From: Flavobacteriaceae bacterium UBA1682
Lineage (GTDB): Bacteria; Bacteroidota; Bacteroidia; Flavobacteriales; Flavobacteriaceae
Length of the DNA stretch: 64,000 nt
Direction of reading: 5' to 3'
Assembly: GCA_002320285.1 (NCBI GenBank)
Contig: DCKE01000027.1
Coordinates: forward strand, 76,228-140,227
The first letter of the stretch is position 1. Each line of letters begins with the position of its first letter. The position numbers and the translations under genes are program-made. Below the pieces are notes generated by a model that had not been told where the DNA came from, made no database searches, and saw only the letters and a program-made list of their open reading frames with translations. Positions 17,600-26,209 of this stretch are shown one piece after another.

Positions 17600-18808
17600 A
17601 TGCTGTATTATCTGTTTCAATATTTAGACCAGTTTTTCAAAATTCCAGGAACAGGAGTTTTTCAATACATCACCTTTCGTTCTGGGATGGCGATTATTTT
17701 CTCGTTGTTGATTTCCATCATCTATGGAAAGCGTATCATTAATTTTTTACACAAACAACAGATAGGCGAAACGGTAAGAGAATTGGGCTTGGAAGGGCAA
17801 AAAGAGAAATCGGGCACACCGACAATGGGTGGAGTGATTATCATCATATCCACATTGATCCCAGTTTTGTTGTTTGCTAAATTGGATAATGTCTATGTGT
17901 TATTGTTGATTGTTACGACTATTTGGATGGGAGCAATTGGTTTCCTAGACGATTATATCAAAGTATTTAAAAAAGATAAAGAAGGATTAAAAGGACGTTT
18001 TAAGGTTATTGGACAAATAGGGTTGGGCTTGTTGGTTGGATCGGTTTTGTATTTCCATCCTAGTGTAACGGTGCGTGAGGTGCCTACTAATGTTGCTGTA
18101 CATGCAGAGGTGACTAAATATGATGTGAAGTCGACGGCTACGACTATTCCCTTTTTAAAGAATAATGAATTTGACTACGGCAAAGTGTTGGCGTGGTTGG
18201 GTGATGGATATGAAAAATATGCGTGGTTGATATTCATTCCAATCGTGATTTTTATCGTTACTGCGGTTTCTAATGGTGCAAACTTAACTGACGGTATCGA
18301 TGGGTTGGCTGCGGGAACCTCGGCCATATCGGTGTTGGTACTGGGCATATTTGCTTTTATTTCGGGTAACTTGATTTTTTCAAACTACCTCAATATTATG
18401 TATATACCCAACTCCGGAGAAATGACGGTGTTTATAGCCGCATTTGTCGGCGCACTCGTCGGATTTCTGTGGTACAATACTTTTCCTGCTCAGGTTTTTA
18501 TGGGCGATACGGGAAGTTTGACTATTGGTGGAATCATTGCTGTTTTGGCTATAGCTGTTCGAAAAGAGTTGTTGATTCCTGTGTTATGTGGAGTCTTTTT
18601 GGCAGAGAATTTATCTGTAGTACTACAGGTAGCTTATTTTAAATATACCAAGCGGAAATTTGGAGAGGGAAGGCGGATCTTCTTGATGGCGCCTCTGCAT
18701 CACCATTTCCAAAAAAAGGGATATCACGAAAGTAAAATTGTGACTCGTTTTTGGATTATTGCGATTTTACTAGGCATATTTTGTTTGGTTTCATTAAAAC
18801 TGAGATAG
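17600..18808 (+). CDS. mraY: Phospho-N-acetylmuramoyl-pentapeptide transferase
   Basis: A 402-residue polytopic inner-membrane enzyme that makes lipid I from UDP-MurNAc-pentapeptide and undecaprenyl phosphate. Conserved loops are present: GTPTMGG near residue 72, the DDYIKV aspartates at about 117, NLTDGIDGLA at about 230, and PLHHHFQKKG near the C-terminus. It is about 40 residues longer than the E. coli enzyme because of an insert at about 155-205, which I believe is common in this phylum. It lies 6 bp after murE. Confidence 0.96.
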   Translation: MLYYLFQYLDQFFKIPGTGVFQYITFRSGMAIIFSLLISIIYGKRIINFLHKQQIGETVRELGLEGQKEKSGTPTMGGVIIIISTLIPVLLFAKLDNVYVLLLIVTTIWMGAIGFLDDYIKVFKKDKEGLKGRFKVIGQIGLGLLVGSVLYFHPSVTVREVPTNVAVHAEVTKYDVKSTATTIPFLKNNEFDYGKVLAWLGDGYEKYAWLIFIPIVIFIVTAVSNGANLTDGIDGLAAGTSAISVLVLGIFAFISGNLIFSNYLNIMYIPNSGEMTVFIAAFVGALVGFLWYNTFPAQVFMGDTGSLTIGGIIAVLAIAVRKELLIPVLCGVFLAENLSVVLQVAYFKYTKRKFGEGRRIFLMAPLHHHFQKKGYHESKIVTRFWIIAILLGIFCLVSLKLR

Positions 18809-18809
18809 T

Positions 18810-20144
18810 ATGAAAAGAGTAGTCATTTTGGGAGGTGGAGAAAGTGGTGTTGGTACTGCTTTGTTGGCAGTTCAGCAGGGTTTCGAAGTTTTTCTATCCG
18901 ATTTCGGTAAGATAGCAGAAAAATATCGAGCGATTCTAGACCAGCATCAGATTAATTTGGAAGATCAGCAACATACGGAAGCCTTGATTTTATCGGCAGA
19001 CGTAGTGGTGAAAAGTCCTGGTATACCTGATAAAGCGGCTATAATAGTAAAAATAAAAGAAAAGGGAATCGCAATAATATCTGAAATAGAATTTGCTTAT
19101 CCCTATTCAAAACAGCCTACTATTGCTATCACGGGTAGCAATGGTAAGACAACGACAACGATGTTGACGGCGCACCTTTTAAAGAGGGGTGGATTAAATG
19201 CTGTTGTCGCGGGGAATATTGGTGAAAGCTTCGCGAAGCAAGTAGCGGAAGACCCGAATAAGATTTATGTCTTGGAGTTGAGTAGTTTTCAATTGGATGG
19301 GATAGAAACGTATCGACCGCATATAGCGGTGATAACCAACTTGAGTCCGGATCACTTGGATCGATATCATTATAATTATGAGGAGTATATCGATGCAAAG
19401 TTTCGAATTACGATGAACCAGACTGAGGAAGACTATTTGATTTATGATGCTGATGATGTTGAGATTAAAAAGTGGTTGGCAAACCACGAGATAAAAGCGA
19501 AGAAAATACCGTTTTCTTTGGTGGATAAACAGTTAGAAGGCGCTTATGTAAGCGATGAAAATATAATAGCGAACAGCAACAACGAACAACTAATTATGGC
19601 GATAAACGATATTTCTTTAGAAGGTAAACATAACGTAAAGAATGCTATGGCAGCAACTACAGTAGCGCAATTGATGAGAATACGCAAACAAACGATTAGA
19701 GAAAGTTTGTCGGATTTTCAGGCGGTAGAACATCGTTTAGAAAAAGTGCTTAAAATAAAAAATGTACAATACATTAATGATTCTAAGGCAACCAATATCA
19801 ATGCTACATTTTATGCTTTGGAGAGTATGAAAACACCAACGGTTTGGATTCTGGGCGGTGTGGATAAAGGAAATGACTATGATGAATTGATGCCATTGGT
19901 TCGCGAAAAGGTTAAGAGTATAGTTTGTTTGGGTGTAGATAATGAAAAGATAAAAGCGGCTTATAGAAATGTGGTAGATGTTTTTGTTGAAACAACGAGC
20001 ATGGATGAGGCTGTAAAAATTGCGGCGAAGTTATCTGAAGATGGAGACACGGTTTTGTTATCGCCAGCTTGTGCTAGTTTTGATTTGTTTAGCAGTTATG
20101 AGGACCGCGGTAATCAATTTAAGCAAGCCGTACATAATTTATAA
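18810..20144 (+). CDS. murD: UDP-N-acetylmuramoylalanine--D-glutamate ligase
   Basis: A 444-residue Mur ligase adding D-glutamate to UDP-MurNAc-L-alanine. The N-terminal Rossmann-like UDP-binding start is VVILGGGESGVG. The ATP loop is ITGSNGKTTTT near residue 110, with LSPDHLDRY at about 180 and the C-terminal KATNINATF region near 325. It starts one base after the mraY stop codon. Confidence 0.96.
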   Translation: MKRVVILGGGESGVGTALLAVQQGFEVFLSDFGKIAEKYRAILDQHQINLEDQQHTEALILSADVVVKSPGIPDKAAIIVKIKEKGIAIISEIEFAYPYSKQPTIAITGSNGKTTTTMLTAHLLKRGGLNAVVAGNIGESFAKQVAEDPNKIYVLELSSFQLDGIETYRPHIAVITNLSPDHLDRYHYNYEEYIDAKFRITMNQTEEDYLIYDADDVEIKKWLANHEIKAKKIPFSLVDKQLEGAYVSDENIIANSNNEQLIMAINDISLEGKHNVKNAMAATTVAQLMRIRKQTIRESLSDFQAVEHRLEKVLKIKNVQYINDSKATNINATFYALESMKTPTVWILGGVDKGNDYDELMPLVREKVKSIVCLGVDNEKIKAAYRNVVDVFVETTSMDEAVKIAAKLSEDGDTVLLSPACASFDLFSSYEDRGNQFKQAVHNL

Positions 20145-20154
20145 TTAACAAAGT

Positions 20155-21447
20155 ATGATGAAGGAAATTCTCTCACATTTAAAAGGTGATAAGATTATTT
20201 GGGCATTAGTTTTTCTATTGGCCATGTTTTCTTTTATGCCTGTTTTTAGTGCGAGTACCAATCTTGTCTATACCGTTGGAGCAGGAACGACAACCGCAGG
20301 ATATTTGTTTAAGCATTTGGTCCATTTGTCAATCGGGATGTGTGCCTTGTATTTTGTGCATAAAATGCCTTACCATCGTTTTCGGGCAATCTCTTTTTTT
20401 GCTATGATCTTTGTCATTATACTGTTATTGCTAACGGCATTTCAGGGCAAAACCATAGGTGGAGCGAATGCGAATAGGTGGGTTAATATCCCTTTTGTCA
20501 ACGTCAGTATACAGACTTCGTCTGTTGCTTCTGTGGTTTTAATGGTGTACGTAGCGCAGTATTTGGCCAATTTTGAGAAAAAAATAGTGACTTTTAAGTC
20601 GTCTTTAGTTTGGCTTTGGTTACCTGTTTTTATAGTGGTAGGACTGATTTTACCTTCAAACTTATCAACGGCAGCTTTGATTTTTGTCATGGTTTGTATG
20701 TTGGTCTACGTGGGGAGATATCCGATAAAATATTTAGCCATCATATGTGCTACGGGGCTGGTAGCCTTGATGATGTTTTTCTTGGTGGCAAAGGCTTTTC
20801 CGTCGGTGATGCCCAATCGGGTAGATACCTGGCTGAGTCGTATAGATCGATTTACAGCTGCCGATCATGAAAATGTAGATGTCTATCAGATTGAGAATGC
20901 TAAAATTGCGATTGCTACTGGAGGAATCGGTGGTTTAGGACCGGGTAAAAGTGTGCAGAAAAACTTTTTGCCGCAATCTTCCTCGGATTTTATCTATGCG
21001 ATTATTGTGGAGGAGTACGGAATGATTGGTGGATTTGCGATACTATTTGCCTATCTGTGTTTGTTCTTTAGATTTTTGAGGGCTTCACATAAGGCACCAA
21101 CCATGTTTGGAAAATTGCTGGTTGTAGGATTGGGTTTTTACATCATATTCCAGGCGCTGATCAATATGGGAGTAGCTGTAGAGTTATTACCTACAACGGG
21201 GCAAACATTGCCTTTGGTCAGTAGTGGAGGAACTTCGATTTGGATGACCTGTATTTCTTTGGGCATTATTCTAAGTGTTACCAAGAAAGAAGAAGAGATC
21301 AAATTGGAAGAACTGGAAAAAGAAGAAAAGGAAAAAGCCTTACAGGAGCTTTTACTAAAACATATGAAAGAACAACAACTTGCTTTGGCAGACATGGGGG
21401 ACAATCTGGAAGACGGGAATCCAATGAATGCAGTAAGAAATAAATAA
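20155..21447 (+). CDS. ftsW: SEDS-family septal glycosyltransferase FtsW
   Basis: A 430-residue polytopic membrane protein of the SEDS family, which polymerises glycan strands at the septum with FtsI. About ten hydrophobic helices are visible. Family landmarks include the loop around TGGIGGLGPGKSVQKNFLPQ and the C-terminal TTGQTLPLVSSGGTS. A Glu/Lys-rich cytoplasmic tail follows from about residue 375. The 101-bp gap to murG is unusually wide for this cluster and holds a direct repeat. Confidence 0.95.
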   Translation: MMKEILSHLKGDKIIWALVFLLAMFSFMPVFSASTNLVYTVGAGTTTAGYLFKHLVHLSIGMCALYFVHKMPYHRFRAISFFAMIFVIILLLLTAFQGKTIGGANANRWVNIPFVNVSIQTSSVASVVLMVYVAQYLANFEKKIVTFKSSLVWLWLPVFIVVGLILPSNLSTAALIFVMVCMLVYVGRYPIKYLAIICATGLVALMMFFLVAKAFPSVMPNRVDTWLSRIDRFTAADHENVDVYQIENAKIAIATGGIGGLGPGKSVQKNFLPQSSSDFIYAIIVEEYGMIGGFAILFAYLCLFFRFLRASHKAPTMFGKLLVVGLGFYIIFQALINMGVAVELLPTTGQTLPLVSSGGTSIWMTCISLGIILSVTKKEEEIKLEELEKEEKEKALQELLLKHMKEQQLALADMGDNLEDGNPMNAVRNK

Positions 21448-21552
21448 TTAAAGACAAATGACCTCGCTATAGTAGGATTTGGTTTGCAATTAACTGATCT
21501 GTCAAAAAGCGAATGCATTTGACCGAAGTTTAAAAATATTAAAGACAAATGA
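21447..21552 (+). repeat. 15-bp direct repeat flanking a 76-bp insertion at the murG start
   Basis: ATTAAAGACAAATGA occurs at 21447-21461 and 21538-21552, 91 bp apart and perfectly conserved. The second copy contains the murG start codon. The first contains an ATG that leads to a stop after four codons. The 76 bp between them have no ORF or evident inverted repeat. The arrangement looks like a local duplication or a target-site-like footprint. Confidence 0.8.
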
Positions 21553-22640
21553 AAGAGAATCCTAGATTTATCATTAGCGGCGGTGGGACAGGTGGACACA
21601 TCTATCCCGCTATTGCTATTGCTAACGAACTGAAGGCTCGTTTTCCGAAGGCGGAAATTTTATTTGTTGGAGCGAAAGACAAGATGGAAATGCAAAAAGT
21701 TCCTGCAGCGGGTTATCCGATTGAGGGGCTTTGGATTTCGGGAATACAACGCAAGCTGACTGCTGACAATTTGATGTTTCCGATAAAGTTTTTATCGAGT
21801 TTAATTCGATCACGAAAAATTATTAAGGTTTTTAAGCCTGATGTGGTTATTGGAACAGGGGGGTTTGCTAGCGGGGCAGTCGTAAAGGTTGCGGCCTCGA
21901 TGGGTATTCCTACAGTAATTCAAGAGCAAAATTCATATCCGGGGATTACCAATAAAATGTTATCCCATAAAGCAAAGAAAATCTGTGTAGCTTATGATGG
22001 TTTGGAGCGTTTTTTCGACGCCAATAAACTGATTAAAACGGGAAACCCTGTACGTCAGGATTTGCTGGAAATCGATTCTAAGCGTGAGGAAGCTTTAGAG
22101 TATTTTAAACTAAATCCGGCTAAAAAAACCGTATTGGTTTTGGGAGGAAGTTTGGGGGCAAGGCGAATCAATCAGTTGATTGAAGAGCAATTGCCAAAAT
22201 TAAAACACGAACACTTGCAGGTGATCTGGCAATGTGGTAAATTTTATAAAGACGAGTACCAGCGCTTTGATTCGAAAGAGGTACGGGTATTGGATTTTAT
22301 AGATCGCATGGATTTGGTATTTGCTGCGGCAGATATTATTATCTCTCGTGCTGGTGCTTCATCTGTTTCGGAATTGAGTATAGTCGGCAAGCCTGTTGTA
22401 TTTATTCCTTCGCCGAATGTTGCTGAGGACCATCAGACAAAAAATGCTCAAAGTGTTGTTTCAAAAAATGGAGCAATAATGATCGCTGAGCGTGATTTGG
22501 AGGAGTCGTTTGACCTGAGGTTTTATGAATTGTTGCATGATGAATCTCATCGGGAGCAGCTGTCAAAAAACATAAAAAAAGTGGCTTTACCCAATGCGAC
22601 AAAAGACATTGTAGATCAAATTGTCAAATATATACAATAG
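21549..22640 (+). CDS. murG: Undecaprenyldiphospho-muramoylpentapeptide beta-N-acetylglucosaminyltransferase
   Basis: A 363-residue peripheral GT-B glycosyltransferase that converts lipid I to lipid II on the cytoplasmic membrane face. It has the N-terminal glycine-rich loop GGGTGGHIYPAIAIA, a second domain starting near VLVLGGSLGARRIN (about 195), and the donor-binding motif RAGASSVSELSIVGKP at about 265. The length is normal. Its start codon lies inside the second copy of the 15-bp direct repeat, so the repeat decides its leader. Confidence 0.96.
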   Translation: MKENPRFIISGGGTGGHIYPAIAIANELKARFPKAEILFVGAKDKMEMQKVPAAGYPIEGLWISGIQRKLTADNLMFPIKFLSSLIRSRKIIKVFKPDVVIGTGGFASGAVVKVAASMGIPTVIQEQNSYPGITNKMLSHKAKKICVAYDGLERFFDANKLIKTGNPVRQDLLEIDSKREEALEYFKLNPAKKTVLVLGGSLGARRINQLIEEQLPKLKHEHLQVIWQCGKFYKDEYQRFDSKEVRVLDFIDRMDLVFAAADIIISRAGASSVSELSIVGKPVVFIPSPNVAEDHQTKNAQSVVSKNGAIMIAERDLEESFDLRFYELLHDESHREQLSKNIKKVALPNATKDIVDQIVKYIQ

Positions 22641-22644
22641 AGAA

Positions 22645-24006
22645 ATGGATATCAATAAGATTAAGAGCGTATATTTTATAGGAATCGGAGGAATCGGAAT
22701 GAGTGCTCTTGCTCGATATTTTAAGAATATAGGTAAACGGGTTGCGGGTTATGACAAAACTCCAACTCAACTTACAGATGAATTGATTGAGGCGGGTATC
22801 AGCATTCATTTTAATGATGATATCGCGCAAATTGATGATGACTATCGCGATGCAGCAACTACTTTAGTGGTGGTTACGCCTGCAGTGCCTAAAGCGCATT
22901 TGGAGTGGAATTATTTTATAGATAACAATTTTACTATACAGAAAAGAGCAGAGGTTTTGGGAATTATCACCAAAGATACCTATTGCTTTGCCGTTGCAGG
23001 AACACATGGTAAAACCACAACGTCGAGTATATTGGGGCATATATTGTACCAAAGTGGCTTGGATGTTACGGCTTTTTTGGGTGGTATAGTAGAAAACTAT
23101 CAAACCAATTTAATTGGGGATGGGAAAACGGTAACGGTGGTAGAGGCTGATGAATTTGACCGTTCATTTTTAAAATTATATCCAGACATGGCTTGTATCA
23201 CATCTACTGATGCGGATCATTTAGATATTTTTGGAACACAGGAAGAGATGTTGGTGTCGTTTCAAGATTTTGCGGATAAGATTAGTGATAAAAACAACTT
23301 CTTTAGAACGCCTCAGGTGAATTTAGAGGGGAGAACGGTTGCTGTTTTAGGAGATGCGGATTTTGAAGCGAGAAATATACGAATTACAGATGGGTGGTAT
23401 GTGTTTGACATCAAAACCCCAAATGAGATTGTAGTGGATGTTCTTTTTGCCTTACCGGGGCATCACAATATTTCCAATGCCTTATTGGCTTTTGCGATGG
23501 CTTATACCTATGGTGTAGCTGTGGATAAGATCAAGGCGGCCTTGGGGAGTTTTGAAGGAGTGAGAAGGCGTTTTTCTTATAAGGTGAGAACTGCGGAAAT
23601 GGTTTACATTGACGATTATGCGCACCATCCAACTGAGATTAATGCCGTTTTTCAGGCAGTGTCGGAATTGTATGTTGGGCGTAAGGTATTGGCGATTTTT
23701 CAGCCTCATTTATACAGTAGAACACGTGATTTTATGGATGATTTTGCCAAGAGTTTATCGCAATTTGAACAAGTAGCTTTGCTGGATATTTATCCGGCTA
23801 GGGAGTTGCCTATGGACGGGATTACATCGTCTGTCTTATTGGATAAAATTACGGCGAATACTAAAACTTTGGTAGCTAAAGATCAGCTGATTGACTTTGT
23901 TTTAAATGCCGATGCTGATGTTGTAGTGACTATTGGTGCGGGGGATATTGGAGAGGAAGTAACTAAAATAAAAAAGGCAATTGAAGAAAAATTAAAAAGT
24001 AAATAA
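22645..24006 (+). CDS. murC: UDP-N-acetylmuramate--L-alanine ligase
   Basis: A 453-residue Mur ligase adding the first stem-peptide residue. It has N-terminal FIGIGGIGMSALARYF, ATP loop VAGTHGKTTTSSIL near residue 115, the STDADHLD motif near 200, and a C-terminal domain with FQPHLYSRTRDF. An upstream TTG at 22621 would overlap murG. The ATG at 22645 begins a normal MurC N-terminus and lies 4 bp after the murG stop. Confidence 0.96.
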   Translation: MDINKIKSVYFIGIGGIGMSALARYFKNIGKRVAGYDKTPTQLTDELIEAGISIHFNDDIAQIDDDYRDAATTLVVVTPAVPKAHLEWNYFIDNNFTIQKRAEVLGIITKDTYCFAVAGTHGKTTTSSILGHILYQSGLDVTAFLGGIVENYQTNLIGDGKTVTVVEADEFDRSFLKLYPDMACITSTDADHLDIFGTQEEMLVSFQDFADKISDKNNFFRTPQVNLEGRTVAVLGDADFEARNIRITDGWYVFDIKTPNEIVVDVLFALPGHHNISNALLAFAMAYTYGVAVDKIKAALGSFEGVRRRFSYKVRTAEMVYIDDYAHHPTEINAVFQAVSELYVGRKVLAIFQPHLYSRTRDFMDDFAKSLSQFEQVALLDIYPARELPMDGITSSVLLDKITANTKTLVAKDQLIDFVLNADADVVVTIGAGDIGEEVTKIKKAIEEKLKSK

Positions 24007-24020
24007 ATAGTTAAAAATAA

Positions 24021-24764
24021 GTGGTTTTGATAAAGTTTTTTAAGAAAATAAAATGGAATGATATTCGCATTTGGCTCGTCTTTTTTGCGATGATTTTCTT
24101 GTTTTCATTTTCGAATAAGCGGAATGAAGCCAGAGAATTGGGGCGTATTGAGGTGAGATTTCTCGATAATAAGGGCTTTTTTGTAACCACAGAAGTGGTT
24201 AATAACTTGTTGATACAATATTTTCCAACGACTTCTAAAATTCAGAAATCTATATTAGATTTGAATAGGTTAGAGCTTGAACTGTCTAAGCATGATATGA
24301 TTGCCGAGGCTCAAGTTTACACAACAGTTGATGGGGTTTTAATGGCCGATGTTGTTCAGAAGGTAGCTATAGCCCGAGTCAATTCGGACAGGGGGTCTCA
24401 TTACCTTGATACTAAGGGGGATGATATGCCAATGTCGGAGAGTTTTTCTGCCCGAGTTCCCGTAATTGACGGTGTGGTGAATAATGCAAATAGGGCAAAT
24501 ATAACCCGAGTTTTAAGTGCCATAAGCGAAGATGATTTTTTAAAAACCAGTATAACAGGAATTGTTATTCAGCCGGATCAGACGTTGATCTTGAAGAATA
24601 GAAACCACGATTTTGATATTTTGTTTGGGAGATGTGATGAAGTAGAACGCAAATTTGCCAATTACAAGGCCTTTCTGCATTATGCGAAAAACGACACCCT
24701 GATCGATAGTTATAAAACGATAAATCTCAGATTTACCCAGCAAGTAGTGTGTACCAAATTTTAG
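24021..24764 (+). CDS. ftsQ: Cell division protein FtsQ
   Basis: A 247-residue bitopic membrane protein beginning with GTG. It has a short basic cytoplasmic N-terminus, a transmembrane segment at about 15-32 (WLVFFAMIFLFSF), a POTRA-like segment at about 40-115 (IEVRFLDNKGFFVTTEVV), then a beta-rich periplasmic domain. Sequence similarity between FtsQ families is low. Position between murC and ftsA, size and topology support the call. Confidence 0.88.
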   Translation: MVLIKFFKKIKWNDIRIWLVFFAMIFLFSFSNKRNEARELGRIEVRFLDNKGFFVTTEVVNNLLIQYFPTTSKIQKSILDLNRLELELSKHDMIAEAQVYTTVDGVLMADVVQKVAIARVNSDRGSHYLDTKGDDMPMSESFSARVPVIDGVVNNANRANITRVLSAISEDDFLKTSITGIVIQPDQTLILKNRNHDFDILFGRCDEVERKFANYKAFLHYAKNDTLIDSYKTINLRFTQQVVCTKF

Positions 24765-24767
24765 AAT

Positions 24768-26198
24768 ATGAAAAAAGATAATATAGCGGTAGGATTAGAT
24801 ATTGGAACGACGAAAATCGTTGCCATGATAGGAAAGAAAAACGAGTATGGTAAACTCGAAATCCTAGGACTTGGAAAAGCGAAAAGTTTAGGAGTAAAAA
24901 GGGGTGTGGTAAACAACATTACGCAGACCATTCAATCGATTCAGAATGCCGTTGCAGAAGCAGAAGCTTCTTCCGGTTATAAAATAAAGAATGTTGTTGT
25001 CGGCATTGCTGGACAGCATATTCGCAGTATACAGCATAGTGATTACATCAGTCGTTCCAATCCAGATGAAGTGATTGGCGATAAAGATATTGAAATGTTG
25101 ATCAGTCAAGTGTCAAAATTGAGTATGCTTCCTGGAGAAGAGATTATTCATGTTTTGCCACAGGAATTTAAAATCGACGGGGAAGCAGGTATCAAGGAAC
25201 CTATTGGTATGTATGGTGCTCGTTTGGAAGCTACTTTTCATGTAGTAGTGGGTCAGGCAGCATTGATCAAAAATGCCGGTAGATGTATTAAGGATGCTGG
25301 ACTAGAATTGTCTGGGATTACTTTGGAGCCTTTGGCTTCTGCAGAAGCTGTTTTGAGTCAAGAAGAAAAAGAGGCGGGTGTAGCACTGATCGATATCGGA
25401 GGTGGTACTACGGACTTGGCTATTTTTAAAGATGGGATTATTCGTCATACAGCAGTGGTTCCCTTTGGAGGGAATGTGATTACTGAAGATATAAAAGAAG
25501 GTTGTTCGATTATTGAAAAACAAGCGGAGTTATTAAAAACGAAGTTTGGATCGGCATGGCCGGGTGAAAATAAAGATAATGAAATCGTGTCTATTCCGGG
25601 TTTACGAGGAAAGGAACCGAAAGAGATATCGTTAAAAAACTTGTCAAAAATTATTCATGCCCGTGTAGAAGAAATTATACAATTGGTATTTGCGGAAATT
25701 AAGACCTATGGTTATGAAAATCCTAGAAAAAAATTGATCGCAGGAATTGTTTTAACAGGAGGTGGTTCGGAATTGAAGCACATCAAACAATTAGTAGAGT
25801 ATATTACGGGTATAGATACTCGAATAGGGTATCCAAATGAGCATTTGGCAGGCGATTCAGAGAAAGAGATTTCGAGCCCGTTATTTGCAACTGCTGTAGG
25901 TTTAGTCATGGAGAGCGAAAAGAATCAAACACAAGGTGCGGTTTCGATGCAAGAATTTGACCAAACTAAAAAGCAACACAATCCGATGCAGTTTAGAGAG
26001 ACAGAACGCGTAGAACGTGTGGTTGATTACCAAGAAGTACATTTGGAGTCGCCTGTTGTTGACGAACCTGTTGCTACAAAGGAGCAAGTGAAGCCTAAAA
26101 AAGAAGTGGAGACAGTTTCGACTGCAGACAAATTCAAAAATGGATTTTTGTTTCATTTCTATAATAAGATTAAAGAATTTATTGATAAGTCAGAATAA
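24768..26198 (+). CDS. ftsA: Cell division protein FtsA
   Basis: A 476-residue actin-fold ATPase that anchors FtsZ filaments to the membrane and recruits later division proteins. It has phosphate-1 loop GLDIGTTKIVAMIG, FtsA-specific 1C domain (about 85-165), phosphate-2 motif LIDIGGGTTDLAIF near 205, and the adenosine motif VLTGGGSELKHI near 330. After a linker of about 70 residues comes a C-terminal amphipathic helix (FKNGFLFHFYNKIKEFID) that would bind the membrane. It lies 3 bp after ftsQ and 11 bp before ftsZ. Confidence 0.96.
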   Translation: MKKDNIAVGLDIGTTKIVAMIGKKNEYGKLEILGLGKAKSLGVKRGVVNNITQTIQSIQNAVAEAEASSGYKIKNVVVGIAGQHIRSIQHSDYISRSNPDEVIGDKDIEMLISQVSKLSMLPGEEIIHVLPQEFKIDGEAGIKEPIGMYGARLEATFHVVVGQAALIKNAGRCIKDAGLELSGITLEPLASAEAVLSQEEKEAGVALIDIGGGTTDLAIFKDGIIRHTAVVPFGGNVITEDIKEGCSIIEKQAELLKTKFGSAWPGENKDNEIVSIPGLRGKEPKEISLKNLSKIIHARVEEIIQLVFAEIKTYGYENPRKKLIAGIVLTGGGSELKHIKQLVEYITGIDTRIGYPNEHLAGDSEKEISSPLFATAVGLVMESEKNQTQGAVSMQEFDQTKKQHNPMQFRETERVERVVDYQEVHLESPVVDEPVATKEQVKPKKEVETVSTADKFKNGFLFHFYNKIKEFIDKSE

Positions 26199-26209
26199 AA
26201 ACGATACGT

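Noticed and set aside
21138..21599. A 153-codon minus-strand open frame over the end of ftsW
   Set aside because: Serine/phenylalanine-rich antisense shadow of ftsW and murG; no start context or family resemblance.
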